From contig CAYXBK010000018.1 of NCBI GenBank assembly GCA_964463165.1, forward strand, positions 1 through 64,000: 64,000 nucleotides of DNA, in the 5' to 3' direction. Positions 18,904-28,380 of the stretch are shown piece by piece. A model generated the notes under the pieces. The model made no database searches, was not told the origin of the DNA, and worked only from the letters and a program-made list of their open reading frames with translations. Source of the DNA: UBA7236 sp964463165 (GTDB taxonomy: Bacteria; Bacteroidota; Bacteroidia; Chitinophagales; BACL12). Every line of letters begins with the position of its first letter. Position 1 is the first letter of the stretch. The position numbers and the translations under genes were made by a program.

Positions 18904-19500
18904 ATGAACGAGAGTTTACATTTAGGAACATTCATGACAGAGCAGCAGACCAGAATCATCGAACAGGCCGTTACAAAAGAGCGGACTAAACTGTTCCGGT
19001 TTATAAAGAATCGTGTTGCAAATGAAGAAGATGCCCAGGACATTCTGCAGGATGTTTATTATCAGCTGGCTTCCAACCATGGTATTGTTGAAGGGATTGA
19101 AAATATGGCATCTTGGCTTTACCGTGTTGCCCGGAATAAAATCATCGACTGGTACCGCAAACGTAAAACCGAATCAATCGACACATCATCCGCATTTGAT
19201 GATGAAGAAGATGAAGGCTATTTCACGCAACTTGCCGGGCTTTCAACAATTGATTCCGATAATCCGGATGAATTGTATGAACGCACCTTGGTTTGGGAAA
19301 CAATGTATGAGGCCCTGAATGAATTACCTGAAGAACAAAGGGAAGTATTTGTATTGCATGAGCTGGAAAATAAAAGCTTTAATGAGATCTCAGAAATAAC
19401 CGGCGTGCAACTCAATACACTCCTCTCGCGAAAACGCTATGCAGTTGTTCATCTAAGAGAACGACTGAAAGATATGTATGACGAATTTTTAAACAAATAA
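18904..19500 (+). CDS. ECF-type RNA polymerase sigma factor
   Basis: The 198-residue protein has region 2 at about 25-90 (RFIKNRVANEEDAQDILQDVY, then MASWLYRVARNKIIDWYRKRK) and region 4 at about 138-190 (LNELPEEQREVFVLHELENKSFNEISEITGV, then LLSRKRYAVVHLRERL). An acidic linker joins them. A second ATG at 18934 (MTEQQTR) is an equally good start. It directs RNA polymerase to an unknown regulon. The next gene begins 12 bp downstream and encodes a small membrane protein, not a classical FecR-type anti-sigma, so the control mechanism is open. Confidence 0.9.
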   Translation: MNESLHLGTFMTEQQTRIIEQAVTKERTKLFRFIKNRVANEEDAQDILQDVYYQLASNHGIVEGIENMASWLYRVARNKIIDWYRKRKTESIDTSSAFDDEEDEGYFTQLAGLSTIDSDNPDELYERTLVWETMYEALNELPEEQREVFVLHELENKSFNEISEITGVQLNTLLSRKRYAVVHLRERLKDMYDEFLNK

Positions 19501-19512
19501 AAAAATATTTCA

Positions 19513-19899
19513 ATGAAACGAAGAAATTGGATCAAATACGGTATCGGCTTCCTGTTTTTAGGCGCAGCCTTTATCACGATCATCGGATTTGCCACCATGT
19601 ATTTATGGAACTGGCTGATACCAACATTATTTAATGGAAACACAATTACATTTATTGAAGCGATCGGAATTCTTGCCCTTGCAAAAATCCTCACTGGTTT
19701 TGCAGGCTGGGGACATCGCGGCTGGGGCGGACATCGCGGATGTTATGGCAACCGTCATCCCGGTATGTGGAAAAAACGCTGGGAAGAAAAAATGGAGAAA
19801 ATGAGTCCGGAAGAACGTGAGAAATTTAAGTCCTATTATTATGAAAGATGCGGATTTAAATACGGGAAGCATGAGGCTGTAGTGAAAAGTGAAGAGTAG
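19513..19899 (+). CDS. Small membrane protein co-transcribed with the sigma factor
   Basis: The 128-residue protein has two hydrophobic segments (about 9-37 and 45-65). A Gly/His/Trp-rich stretch follows (GWGHRGWGGHRGCYGNRHPG, about 66-85), then a basic helical tail (KKRWEEKMEKMSPEEREKFK). The His/Cys-rich segment could bind metal or haem, and the tail recalls periplasmic CpxP/Spy-like helices, but neither is established. Its 12-bp distance from the sigma gene suggests it regulates or senses for that factor (inference). No family is recognised. Confidence 0.7.
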   Translation: MKRRNWIKYGIGFLFLGAAFITIIGFATMYLWNWLIPTLFNGNTITFIEAIGILALAKILTGFAGWGHRGWGGHRGCYGNRHPGMWKKRWEEKMEKMSPEEREKFKSYYYERCGFKYGKHEAVVKSEE

Positions 19900-19916
19900 A
19901 TAATGGATGTTCTTCG

Positions 19917-19944
19917 GTCCACAGATCGCAGTCCACAGTCGCTG
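19917..19944. repeat. Heptamer tandem repeat, four units
   Basis: Four consecutive 7-mers, GGTCCAC, AGATCGC, AGTCCAC and AGTCGCT, follow the sigma-associated gene and precede its terminator. They are of the same GTCnnnn kind as the tract at 18556-18597. Confidence 0.5.
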
Positions 19945-19971
19945 ATGCAAGATTATACGAAGACAAAATAA

Positions 19972-20000
19972 AACCTTTCGATATGCGGAAGGTTTTTTTA
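19972..20000 (+). terminator. Rho-independent terminator after the sigma operon
   Basis: Arms AACCTTTCG (19972-19980) and CGGAAGGTT (19986-19994) form a 9-bp stem with one G-T pair and a 5-nt loop, followed by a T run. Further right, 20077-20085 and 20094-20102 form another inverted repeat (TTGAAAACC/GGTTTTCAA). The rest of the gap to 20258 shows no gene; TACTTTCG at 20219-20226 could be the -7 element for the next gene. Confidence 0.8.
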
Positions 20001-20258
20001 TTTTGAATAAATCCGAGTCAGATAGCGTCTCAAAACTCGAATCCCAAATGTCATCTCTCCCCCACCCGTTCAGCGGTTGAAAACCCTGAACGCGGTTTTC
20101 AAAAATTAAATCTAATGCTGATACCTGACCAAATCATCCGGGTTCTTGATTCATGATTCCTGTATCCCTATTTATGGTGAAATTTTTGTAAAAATTTTAA
20201 CTGTGAAAATTATTCCCTTACTTTCGGGCTTTATTCACTGAAAAAAAGAAAAACAATT

Positions 20259-20720
20259 ATGACTACTCCACAACAAGTGCTTGACTATGTTAAGCAATTT
20301 ATCCAGAGCGTAGGTGTGGATCCTGCACAATGCTGGAATGAGCAAAACAAAGCATACTACATTTACAAAGGCTCTGCAAGAGTTGAAGTATTTGTATCCA
20401 GCCATCCCAATAATGATGGAACAACACGTCACTACCTGCGTGTATTTTCAGGTTTAATGAAAGTTCCTGCAACAGACAAAGAAAGATTTTATCGCCGTTG
20501 TATGGAGATTACTGATCAGAGTTTAGGTGTTAAACTTACAGTTGTTCCGAATGCAGCCCCCGATAATGATTGGGTTTATGCTACCTACGAACGTGATATT
20601 GAAGGAATGGAATATTCTGAATGCGTAACATGCATCAGCGACCTTGGTTTATGGGCAGACTGGCTCGACGATCAGTTGAAAACTGAATTCGGCGGCGGAG
20701 CCGGCCCTTCTCAGCCATGA
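20259..20720 (+). CDS. YbjN domain-containing protein
   Basis: The 153-residue cytoplasmic protein fits the YbjN / type III secretion chaperone-like fold in length and pattern: an N-terminal helix (TPQQVLDYVKQFIQSVGV), a beta hairpin with YYIYKGSARVEVFV, a central strand-helix unit (YLRVFSGLMKVP), and a C-terminal helix (CVTCISDLGLWADWLDDQL). Such proteins are often chaperone-like, with no enzymatic activity. It lies just upstream of the giant LamG gene but is separated by a strong terminator, so a chaperone link to that protein is only a possibility. Confidence 0.75.
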   Translation: MTTPQQVLDYVKQFIQSVGVDPAQCWNEQNKAYYIYKGSARVEVFVSSHPNNDGTTRHYLRVFSGLMKVPATDKERFYRRCMEITDQSLGVKLTVVPNAAPDNDWVYATYERDIEGMEYSECVTCISDLGLWADWLDDQLKTEFGGGAGPSQP

Positions 20721-20772
20721 GTTGTTCTTCGTTTTCAAACATAATTACAATACCAATTTATTCATCAAATTC

Positions 20773-20798
20773 AACCCCGGCAATTTGCCGGGGTTTTA
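20773..20798 (+). terminator. Rho-independent terminator after the YbjN gene
   Basis: AACCCCGGCA and TGCCGGGGTT are perfect 10-bp arms around a 3-nt loop, followed by TT and an AT-rich run. This separates the YbjN gene from the LamG gene. Confidence 0.88.
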
Positions 20799-20869
20799 AT
20801 TTGGTAATTTTTTATATCTGTCTGCTTTAATTCAATCCATATTATTTCTCCATAATTCAATCATAAACA

Positions 20870-23800
20870 ATGAGCACAAAATCCTATAATTCTCCTGTTT
20901 TCCCGGCAGATCAGGCCGTTGCAACATTTGGTATGTCAAAATACATGCAGGTGCTTTTTAACAGCACTGCGCCCATGAATTTCCCTTCCTCCTATTTCAC
21001 AATTTCATTTTGGGTGCAACCCGATGCACAAGGCACACTCCTTTTTTACGGCGATGCTGCACAAGCTTCATTTTTCGATTCGCAGCTAACAACAATGGAA
21101 ATTCGACTCAATGGAACGTTTATCGAAGTATCGTTTATCAGCAGCAGCGAAATTCCCGCATTTATTACAGCAGAATTTAAGGGTAACCAGGCTCATTATG
21201 TTGCATTTACTTTTCAGCAGGAAGAAGTAAATCCGGGATACGTAACATGCAACCTTTTTATAGATGACGCAAACCCTGTTACACAAAAAATATTATTGAG
21301 AAATTCAAATGATCAGCGCATGTTTTTGCCTCTTAACGGCCCTATGTATATCGGTAACAAAGGTCCGGATCAAGAAAATCATTTTTCATTCAATGATATT
21401 TTCAAGGGACCGATTACAGATTTACGTGTTTGGATGCATCCGATGAACCAATCGGAAATATTGCACGATTCATTCAATGAATTATACGGAGATGAAGACG
21501 ATTTATTTTTAGCCTTACCACTCAATTACGACACATTTGATCCGGCAACAAATACATCTGCAGACCTTGTTGGTTATCACAATGTTCAGTTTAATCAGAT
21601 TTATGATTCACCCGGTTATGTTTCAATTGGAAATTTTAATTCGATGCCTGTCGGATCAAGAACGATTGAAATGTGGATCAGATGTGCTTCTGATGCAAAC
21701 GGATATATTTTAAGTTACGGCGATTATTCAAATTCACATGACCATATGAATGATACAATAAATCCGGTATACTGGATTTATTCAGGTGGTTTGAATGTGA
21801 ACGGTCGGTCAACAGGAATAACTTTTCATGACGGAGACTGGCATCATCTGGCAATTGTTACGACCGCGGAATCTGAGACAATTTATCTTGATGGTTTTGC
21901 AAAACAAACTTTAGCTGTTTCAAACGCACCTTTAATTCCCGACCAGCCATTAATGCTCGGAGCAAAAAACCCGGATAATACCGATATGGTTTTTAATGGA
22001 CAAATTCAGGAATTTTATATCTGGAAAATTGCGCTGGATGCAGATGCCATTTTAGATCGTGCATTGCAATTACCGGCAGACGAGGAAGACATACAAAATA
22101 TTGCTGGTTATTTACCACTCACATTATCCGGACCAGTCAGTGAAAAATTACAGTCAACCAGTTACAGTTCAAGCTCAGGTTTACTTTATCTGAAAGATAT
22201 ACAACCATTATCCGACGGAATAAACTGGAATCGGGATCAGAAAATTACAAGCCGCGTTTCATTAACCGAAGATTATACAGTTGTGGATGCAAAACTTGTT
22301 GCAACATCCGTTTACAGGATTTCATTAAAAGTTTCTCCTAATGTATCGGCAATTAAAATCTCAAGCCCTGAAACCATTCAAATTTCGATTGACGATGTAG
22401 CAACCACTTTAAATCCAAATAATATACTTGAGGCCAAACCAAATATATTTTCCAAACTTATTCTTTCGATCCCGGCAAATGATATACGTTGTCCATTGCT
22501 GAAAATTCAAACCGATCTCATGCCGGAAAATCAATTTCATTATTTATTTCCGGACATTGAGGTGCATAAAAAAATTACGGGATTGCAAGCCGGAGCAATG
22601 GCAACTCATGACGCAAGAACTGCAATGGGGATTTCTGATTCTGTTACGGACGATGATTTAAATAATATCCAGACAACAATTCAAAACCTTTCCAAATCCG
22701 TTCAACATACCTATAACCGTCAGCCCCACAGCATCCATCGCGACCGTGCCGTCTTGCCTGTAAACATGCAACACCCGCATTTCAAAGTTGACTTTACAAA
22801 TAATAAACCTGTTTATTCTCCGCTGCAAGCGGGCGATGTGCCTGCTCTCGCCAATGCACCCGGAACGGTTGTAAAAAATAATGCCGGGCAAGAAGGTTTT
22901 TTCGATATCGGTAAAACTTATCTGCTCAATGCTTCGAAAATAATTTTTCACACTATTCAGAATGTAGGGGGAGAAATTATTCAGTCTGCAGAAAATATAG
23001 GGAGTGATGTGGCAAAAACTGTTGATCGTGTAGGTGAAGATATAATACATGGCGATGTGATGTACGCTGCCCAGGACTTGATGAAAGGTGGTGAAAATTT
23101 ACAAAAGGATTTAATTATTGACGCCGGCGGAATAGCTGCCAGTGCAGTTGTAGGAGCAGGCAGGCTGATTGTTTTAACCATACATACCGAAGTGGAAATC
23201 GTGCAATATGTTTTATCACATACCGGTGATGTGGGAAGAGTAATCAGTGCTTTTTTACATAAAGTTGGTATAGAAATCAATAAAGCTGTAAACTGGCTGC
23301 TGGATAAAATGAAATGGGATGAAATCTTAATCACACAAAATTTTATTCTTCAGAATGCCACCGCAGGTATGGATAAATTAATTGCATTTATGCAAACCAT
23401 GCAAGATGCCGGCGATAAAGTTTTTACCAATTTCACAAATAATTTTCAGGCAGATATTGAATCATTGATCCGATCAATCAAACCCATGCCTAAATTAACA
23501 CAGCCTTCTCCGCCGTTGAGTCATTCCTCGGCGCTTGAGAAAACAGACTGGCTGATGAATAAAGTTTCAAAAAATATTTCCTCAGCTTCCGCTATCAATA
23601 TTTCTCTAATGTCGGAAGCGCAGAATACAATCGCTGATCAATTACTCGGACTCATAACAACAAATTTCGGCGATCAGGGAACCAAACTTTCCGATCAGTT
23701 GCAGACTGCTGCGATCAGTGATTTTAATTCAATATTTACTTCCTTATCGCAAACTGCAGATTATCTTATCAATGCATTTCTCGAAATTGTGAAGGTCGCT

Positions 23801-24922
23801 GTTACATTTTGTCTGGATGTTCTGAAAAAAGTTTTTGACCTGATGATGCAATTAATGGTAAGTATGATTAATAATGTGAAAACACAATTATTACAGCAAT
23901 GGTCCGTCCCGGTATTATCAGAATTGTATTCGACAGTAACGAATGGTGCAACATTAAATATCCTCGGCTTTGCAAGTTTACTCGTAGCAATACCGGCAAA
24001 CATTATTACAAAAAGTGAATTGGGCTTTGTTCCGTTTAAACCGATATCGAATGTTGATGAAAGATTATCAACTACCATTCCTCAAAATGTCCTTTCATAT
24101 GCTTCAACTTATGGAGCGATGCATATTTTGCTGACGCCGGTTTCCATGGTAATGGATATTAAATCACTCGTAGTGAATTTTAATACCGAAATGTCGGATG
24201 TATTTAAAGGAATTGGAACTGATATAGAACAAAAAGATCCGAAATCGATTGATGTGATTTTCGGACTCCTGAATTTATCTTTCAGTTTCATTGCGCAATT
24301 TATGGCGAATCCGATTCCTCCGGATCAACCTTATGCGCTTCCCGATCCCGCAACCAAAAACAGCGTACTGGACGCACCGAACTATTGGTCGCATGTGATA
24401 TGGGTTTACCAATGGTTTGGTATCGGGCCGAATATTATTGGCAATCTGGTTTTATTCGGTTCGTTTAAAGTTCCTGCACGTTCGAATGTGGTCGGCACAA
24501 TCATGTCTGTATATAATACTGCATTTGGGATCACACATATGGCTTTAATGGCAGTTCTTGATCAGGCCGACCGTCAAAAAATCAATTCATTGCTCATACG
24601 CGTCGAAAATCATGAAGATATTTCCACATGGCCTGTTGACCAGCAGAACTATTATAAATGGGCAACCGACGACGGCAGAATTGTTTTACATAGCGAAAAT
24701 TTAGGCGGAATGGAATTTCCTGATCAAAATCCATTGTACCGAAAAACATTCGGGAATATTATGGATACTTTTCCGGAGATTGGACAGATTGGTTCTTTGC
24801 CCCCATTGGTGAAATACACCGCCGGACTTTCTATGGCAGGCACTTTATTTTTCGATTCAATGGGACATCTCGGTGAAGGAATAACCGTAATTGTCCGAAC
24901 AGAAAATTTTGAATTGTATTAA
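20870..24922 (+). CDS. Giant protein with two LamG-like domains and a helical C-terminal half
   Basis: The 1350-residue protein has two concanavalin A/LamG-like domains at about 25-205 and 245-410. Each contains the signature DLRVWMHPMNQSEI or EFYIWKIALDADAI, and the second has WHHLAIV. A beta region runs to about 590. Residues about 660-1180 are mostly amphipathic helices with hydrophobic stretches. The C-terminal region (to 1350) is unassigned. There is no Sec signal, lipobox or T9SS sorting domain, which is odd for a LamG protein. It may be intracellular, exported by another route, or injected as an effector. A strong terminator precedes it, and its stop is 28 bp before the delta-60 gene. 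I recognise no full-length family. Confidence 0.75.
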   Translation: MSTKSYNSPVFPADQAVATFGMSKYMQVLFNSTAPMNFPSSYFTISFWVQPDAQGTLLFYGDAAQASFFDSQLTTMEIRLNGTFIEVSFISSSEIPAFITAEFKGNQAHYVAFTFQQEEVNPGYVTCNLFIDDANPVTQKILLRNSNDQRMFLPLNGPMYIGNKGPDQENHFSFNDIFKGPITDLRVWMHPMNQSEILHDSFNELYGDEDDLFLALPLNYDTFDPATNTSADLVGYHNVQFNQIYDSPGYVSIGNFNSMPVGSRTIEMWIRCASDANGYILSYGDYSNSHDHMNDTINPVYWIYSGGLNVNGRSTGITFHDGDWHHLAIVTTAESETIYLDGFAKQTLAVSNAPLIPDQPLMLGAKNPDNTDMVFNGQIQEFYIWKIALDADAILDRALQLPADEEDIQNIAGYLPLTLSGPVSEKLQSTSYSSSSGLLYLKDIQPLSDGINWNRDQKITSRVSLTEDYTVVDAKLVATSVYRISLKVSPNVSAIKISSPETIQISIDDVATTLNPNNILEAKPNIFSKLILSIPANDIRCPLLKIQTDLMPENQFHYLFPDIEVHKKITGLQAGAMATHDARTAMGISDSVTDDDLNNIQTTIQNLSKSVQHTYNRQPHSIHRDRAVLPVNMQHPHFKVDFTNNKPVYSPLQAGDVPALANAPGTVVKNNAGQEGFFDIGKTYLLNASKIIFHTIQNVGGEIIQSAENIGSDVAKTVDRVGEDIIHGDVMYAAQDLMKGGENLQKDLIIDAGGIAASAVVGAGRLIVLTIHTEVEIVQYVLSHTGDVGRVISAFLHKVGIEINKAVNWLLDKMKWDEILITQNFILQNATAGMDKLIAFMQTMQDAGDKVFTNFTNNFQADIESLIRSIKPMPKLTQPSPPLSHSSALEKTDWLMNKVSKNISSASAINISLMSEAQNTIADQLLGLITTNFGDQGTKLSDQLQTAAISDFNSIFTSLSQTADYLINAFLEIVKVAVTFCLDVLKKVFDLMMQLMVSMINNVKTQLLQQWSVPVLSELYSTVTNGATLNILGFASLLVAIPANIITKSELGFVPFKPISNVDERLSTTIPQNVLSYASTYGAMHILLTPVSMVMDIKSLVVNFNTEMSDVFKGIGTDIEQKDPKSIDVIFGLLNLSFSFIAQFMANPIPPDQPYALPDPATKNSVLDAPNYWSHVIWVYQWFGIGPNIIGNLVLFGSFKVPARSNVVGTIMSVYNTAFGITHMALMAVLDQADRQKINSLLIRVENHEDISTWPVDQQNYYKWATDDGRIVLHSENLGGMEFPDQNPLYRKTFGNIMDTFPEIGQIGSLPPLVKYTAGLSMAGTLFFDSMGHLGEGITVIVRTENFELY

Positions 24923-24950
24923 TTTAGTAGGCGTCAATAAATACAGTACT

Positions 24951-26516
24951 ATGAAAAATATTTCCATTACAGGATTTTTCATATTTCAATTTACAATTTC
25001 TTTTGCACAATTAGCCGGTGATCTTGATCTTACATTCGGAGCATCAGGACATGTGATCACAGATATGGCTTCTTCCGCATTTGTCAAAGAAGTTCGCATT
25101 CAGGAGGATGGAAAGATCGTCGCTGCAGGAAAAACCATCACGCCGGGCCTTGATTACGATTTTGTTGTTGTGAGATATTTGAATGACGGTGCTTTGGATA
25201 ATTCATTTGGTGTTGAGGGCATTCAAACAATCGATGTGAATGCAGATGAAGATAATGCAACTGCAATGGAAATTCAACAGGACGGCAAAATTTTAATAGC
25301 CGGAAATACAAAAAGTTTAAACGGTTACAATTTATGCATTATCCGCTTAAATCAAAACGGAACAACTGATACAACATTTGCAGATAATGGTTTTCTGATT
25401 TATCAGAAGGAAAACCAGGACGGAGGAATCAGGGATATAAATTTACAATCGGATAATAAAATAATTGTTGCCGGATATTTTATCGATTCAACAGGAACAA
25501 ATGAAGATGAAGTGATCTTGCGCTTCAACACCAATGGCTCAATTGATTCTTCATTCGGTGTGAGCGGCGTTTTTTATTTTCTGCCTGATGAAGCAAATGT
25601 AAAAGCAAATTGTCTTGCAATCCAGACAGATGGAAAAATTTTGGTCGGGGGCAGCATCAATGATTTCGATACCAGTGATTTTCTTCTTGCACGGCTTCAA
25701 ACAAATGGAAATTTGGATTCCGGTTTTAATGCTGTTGGTTTTTCCGCAATCGATTTATTTGAAAGCGTTGAGTCATTGGTTTCAATTGCAGTGCAATCAG
25801 ACGGGAAAATAATCGGGACAGGAAATTCATTGGATTATACAAGTTTCAGCGGCTTTGGACTTGCACGATGGAATACAGATGGAACAATTGACGACTCATT
25901 TGGAATCAGTGGAAATCTGATCACTGAATTTGATTTCGATGCAAATGAAGGAAATGATATTCCTATGCAAATTGCTTTACAAACAGATGGAAAAATAATT
26001 GTTGCGGGATGGAGATATGATTTCACAGCCGGAGAATCAATCGCACTCGCCAGGTATTTAGTAAATGGTGTTTTGGATATTTCATTTGGTGAGGGCGGAA
26101 AAGTGCTTACATCCTTGGATGAAAACGCAAATGGAACTTCTCTCGCCATTCAGCAGGATGGAAAAATTGTTGTTGGTGGTTTTACAGCAGCCAGATTTCT
26201 TGTTGCCAGATATTTATCAGAAGAACTCACCGCTCTTGAAGATCATCAGGAAACAGTGACAGGATTTTCCATTGCTCCGAATCCAACACATAGTGAAATA
26301 TATATAAGTTATCAAATGAGTAAGGCAGATAATATTTCAATGTTTTTATTTGATGCAACGGGAAGAAAAATAAAAACAATTATTGAAAATGAATTGCAAA
26401 ATTCAGGCGCACATGAACAACTAATTGTCTTACCCAAAAATATAGCACCTGGAAATTATTTTATCGCTCTCGAATCACCACAAGGGAAAATGAGCCTGCA
26501 AATAATTAAGGATTAA
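24951..26516 (+). CDS. Delta-60 repeat protein with T9SS sorting domain, copy A
   Basis: I start at ATG 24951 (521 residues) because it begins the signal MKNISITGFFIFQFTISFAQ; the longer frame overlaps the LamG gene. The mature part is a string of delta-60 repeats (LDLTFGASGHV, LDNSFGVEGIQ, TDTTFADNGF, IDSSFGVSGVF and more), each pairing QxDGKI(I/L)xxG with an SFG motif, as in a beta-propeller-like exported protein. The last 75 residues are a T9SS type A sorting domain (SIAPNPTHSEIYISY, then LPKNIAPGNYFIAL). It is paralogous to the gene at 26809. A decayed MCE gene follows seven bases after its stop. Confidence 0.9.
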   Translation: MKNISITGFFIFQFTISFAQLAGDLDLTFGASGHVITDMASSAFVKEVRIQEDGKIVAAGKTITPGLDYDFVVVRYLNDGALDNSFGVEGIQTIDVNADEDNATAMEIQQDGKILIAGNTKSLNGYNLCIIRLNQNGTTDTTFADNGFLIYQKENQDGGIRDINLQSDNKIIVAGYFIDSTGTNEDEVILRFNTNGSIDSSFGVSGVFYFLPDEANVKANCLAIQTDGKILVGGSINDFDTSDFLLARLQTNGNLDSGFNAVGFSAIDLFESVESLVSIAVQSDGKIIGTGNSLDYTSFSGFGLARWNTDGTIDDSFGISGNLITEFDFDANEGNDIPMQIALQTDGKIIVAGWRYDFTAGESIALARYLVNGVLDISFGEGGKVLTSLDENANGTSLAIQQDGKIVVGGFTAARFLVARYLSEELTALEDHQETVTGFSIAPNPTHSEIYISYQMSKADNISMFLFDATGRKIKTIIENELQNSGAHEQLIVLPKNIAPGNYFIALESPQGKMSLQIIKD

Positions 26517-26522
26517 TTTTCA

Positions 26523-26690
26523 ATGAAATCAATTTTATAGAGCTTATTATTTTTATCCGCTCCCTGCAGCCGTCAAAAAGAAATTCATATTTTGTTTGAA
26601 AATGCCGGCGTATTAAAAAAAAGAAGTATTTTTTATGAAAAGAATTCAGATCGGCGGGGTGCAGTCTTTCTTAACAACAGGTAAATATCC
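26523..26690 (+). pseudogene. Decayed copy of the MCE lipoprotein gene
   Basis: The sequence matches the 5' part of the intact gene at 28380. It starts ATGAAATCAATTTTA, then an in-frame TAG at codon 6, then SLLFLSAPCSRQKEIHILFENAGVL (read in two pieces: the lipobox region and QKEIHILFENAG). A frame shift then leads into RIQIGGVQSFL in another frame, corresponding to GIQIGRVHSFL of the intact protein. Similarity fades near 26690. The position just after a delta-60 gene mirrors the intact pair, so this is a fossil of a tandem duplication. The 26517-26808 gap otherwise holds only a terminator. Confidence 0.85.
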
Positions 26691-26754
26691 AGGCATGTAG
26701 ATCTCAACTAAGATCTTCCGGGTTCCGAAACCCACAGGAATCAACAAAATTTAA

Positions 26755-26786
26755 AATCCTGGTACTTTACCGGGTTTTTTTTATTA
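26755..26786 (+). terminator. Probable terminator after the delta-60 copy A unit
   Basis: CCTGGTA and TACCGGG form a 7-bp stem with one G-T pair around CTT, followed by TTTTTTTT. It sits 23 bp before the start of the second delta-60 gene. Confidence 0.7.
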
Positions 26787-26808
26787 TTTTAGTTGAAAAT
26801 TCCACTAT

Positions 26809-28380
26809 ATGAAACACTTAATCTTCTCCTCATTTTCAATTCTAACCCTTTTTTACAATTCATCATTTTCTCAGGCTCCTTCTGATCTCGATTTAAGTTT
26901 CGGTGATCATGGAATTGTATTGAGCGCCTGCACCCCGCTTTATAACAGCGTGAAATCAATCGCGGTGCAACCGGATGGAAAAATTTTAGCCGCCGGAAAA
27001 GTGTTTAATACCTCGACCGATAATTACGATTTTGGATTAATTCGATGCAATGCCGACGGCAGTGCTGATGCAGAATTCGGCATTGATGGAAAAGTTACCA
27101 CTGATATAAATTCCGAACAGGATGATGCAACTGCATTGCAATTATTGGAAGATGGTAAGATACTGGTTGCCGGATATTCAAACGGACATCCATCAGTTGT
27201 AAAATATAATCCGGATGGTTCTCTCGATGAAACATTCGGCGTTGATGGTATCAGCACAATCATTCCTGCCGATCCATATGAAATCGGGATTTATGCAATG
27301 CAAATTCAAACGGATGGAAAAATAATTTTGGGTGGTACCAGAGTTGAAGGTTTTATTGATAACGATTTTATCTTAATCAGATTGATGCCAGACGGATCAA
27401 TTGATGAAAGTTTTGGTGATCTTGGTTTTGTGGTAACCGACGGCGAAGGATTTGAATTCGTAAATTCATTGCAAATATTGCCGGATGGAAATATTATTTC
27501 AGTCGGCTCAACAAATCTGGACGGCAATTATAATTTGACATTAATCCGTTATTTATCCGACGGTACTATTGATGAAACGTATGGAACCGATGGTTGGGTG
27601 AATGCTGGCGGGCCCAGCGACTGGGCGACATCTTCTGCCCTGCAGTCTGATGGAAAAATAGTTGTGGCAGGTATTCACTTCAATGCATCACAACCACAAA
27701 GTATTGTTGCGGCAAAATTCCGCATGGATGGCAGTCTGGATAATTCTTTTGATATAGACGGAATTAAATATACAAATGTGAGCGTAGGCAGTGCTGATAA
27801 AGCTACATCACTTATGCTTTCTTCCGACAATAAATTATTTATTGCAGGAAATACTATCAGCGATTTTACAGCAGCTTACGATGCATTTATTCTCAGCCTG
27901 AATGAAGATGGCTCCAGGAATATTGATTTCAGTACCGATGGAATTATACTCACGGATTTTGACACTTCGGCAATTGCATATTCAACGACGGATGAGGTGA
28001 ATGCAATCACAATGCAGGCAGACGGAAAAATATTAATCGGCGGAGCAGGTGCTGGTAATTTCTCGCTGGCAAGATATCTGAGTGAACCATTGGTTGAAAT
28101 AATAAATAAACAATTAAAAATAAATTCTTTGCAGATTTTCCCGAATCCGGTTATCAATGATGCAACACTGAGTTATGATCTTAAATCAAATCAGAGAATA
28201 TCTGTTTATTTAACTGATATCTCCGGAAAAAAAATAAAAACATTTATTGATGATGAATTGCAGATTTCGGGCACGCACGAACAATTGATCTCAATCCCGA
28301 TCGAATTATCAGATGGAAATTATTTTATTGCAATTAAAACAAATGATCAAATAATGACTGTGCAAATATTTAAAGATTAA
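26809..28380 (+). CDS. Delta-60 repeat protein with T9SS sorting domain, copy B
   Basis: The 523-residue protein has a Sec signal (MKHLIFSSFSILTLFYNSSFSQ). At least six delta-60 repeats follow (LDLSFGDHGIV, ADAEFGIDGKV, LDETFGVDGIS, IDESFGDLGFV, IDETYGTDGWV, LDNSFDIDGIK). The C-terminal T9SS type A domain (IFPNPVINDATLSYDL, then IPIELSDGNYFIAI) matches that of copy A nearly position for position (KIKTFIDDELQISGTHEQL against KIKTIIENELQNSGAHEQL). It is exported across the outer membrane by T9SS. Its TAA overlaps the ATG of the MCE gene by one base. Confidence 0.92.
   Translation: MKHLIFSSFSILTLFYNSSFSQAPSDLDLSFGDHGIVLSACTPLYNSVKSIAVQPDGKILAAGKVFNTSTDNYDFGLIRCNADGSADAEFGIDGKVTTDINSEQDDATALQLLEDGKILVAGYSNGHPSVVKYNPDGSLDETFGVDGISTIIPADPYEIGIYAMQIQTDGKIILGGTRVEGFIDNDFILIRLMPDGSIDESFGDLGFVVTDGEGFEFVNSLQILPDGNIISVGSTNLDGNYNLTLIRYLSDGTIDETYGTDGWVNAGGPSDWATSSALQSDGKIVVAGIHFNASQPQSIVAAKFRMDGSLDNSFDIDGIKYTNVSVGSADKATSLMLSSDNKLFIAGNTISDFTAAYDAFILSLNEDGSRNIDFSTDGIILTDFDTSAIAYSTTDEVNAITMQADGKILIGGAGAGNFSLARYLSEPLVEIINKQLKINSLQIFPNPVINDATLSYDLKSNQRISVYLTDISGKKIKTFIDDELQISGTHEQLISIPIELSDGNYFIAIKTNDQIMTVQIFKD

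Noticed and set aside
22658..23050. Minus-strand ORF of 130 codons
   Set aside because: It is antisense to the LamG gene, and its composition has no coding character.
24891..24950. Longer start of the delta-60 copy A gene
   Set aside because: It would overlap the end of the LamG gene and put 20 residues ahead of a clean signal peptide.
26641..26690. Independent small ORF (MKRIQIGG...)
   Set aside because: It is a frame-shifted fragment of the decayed MCE copy.
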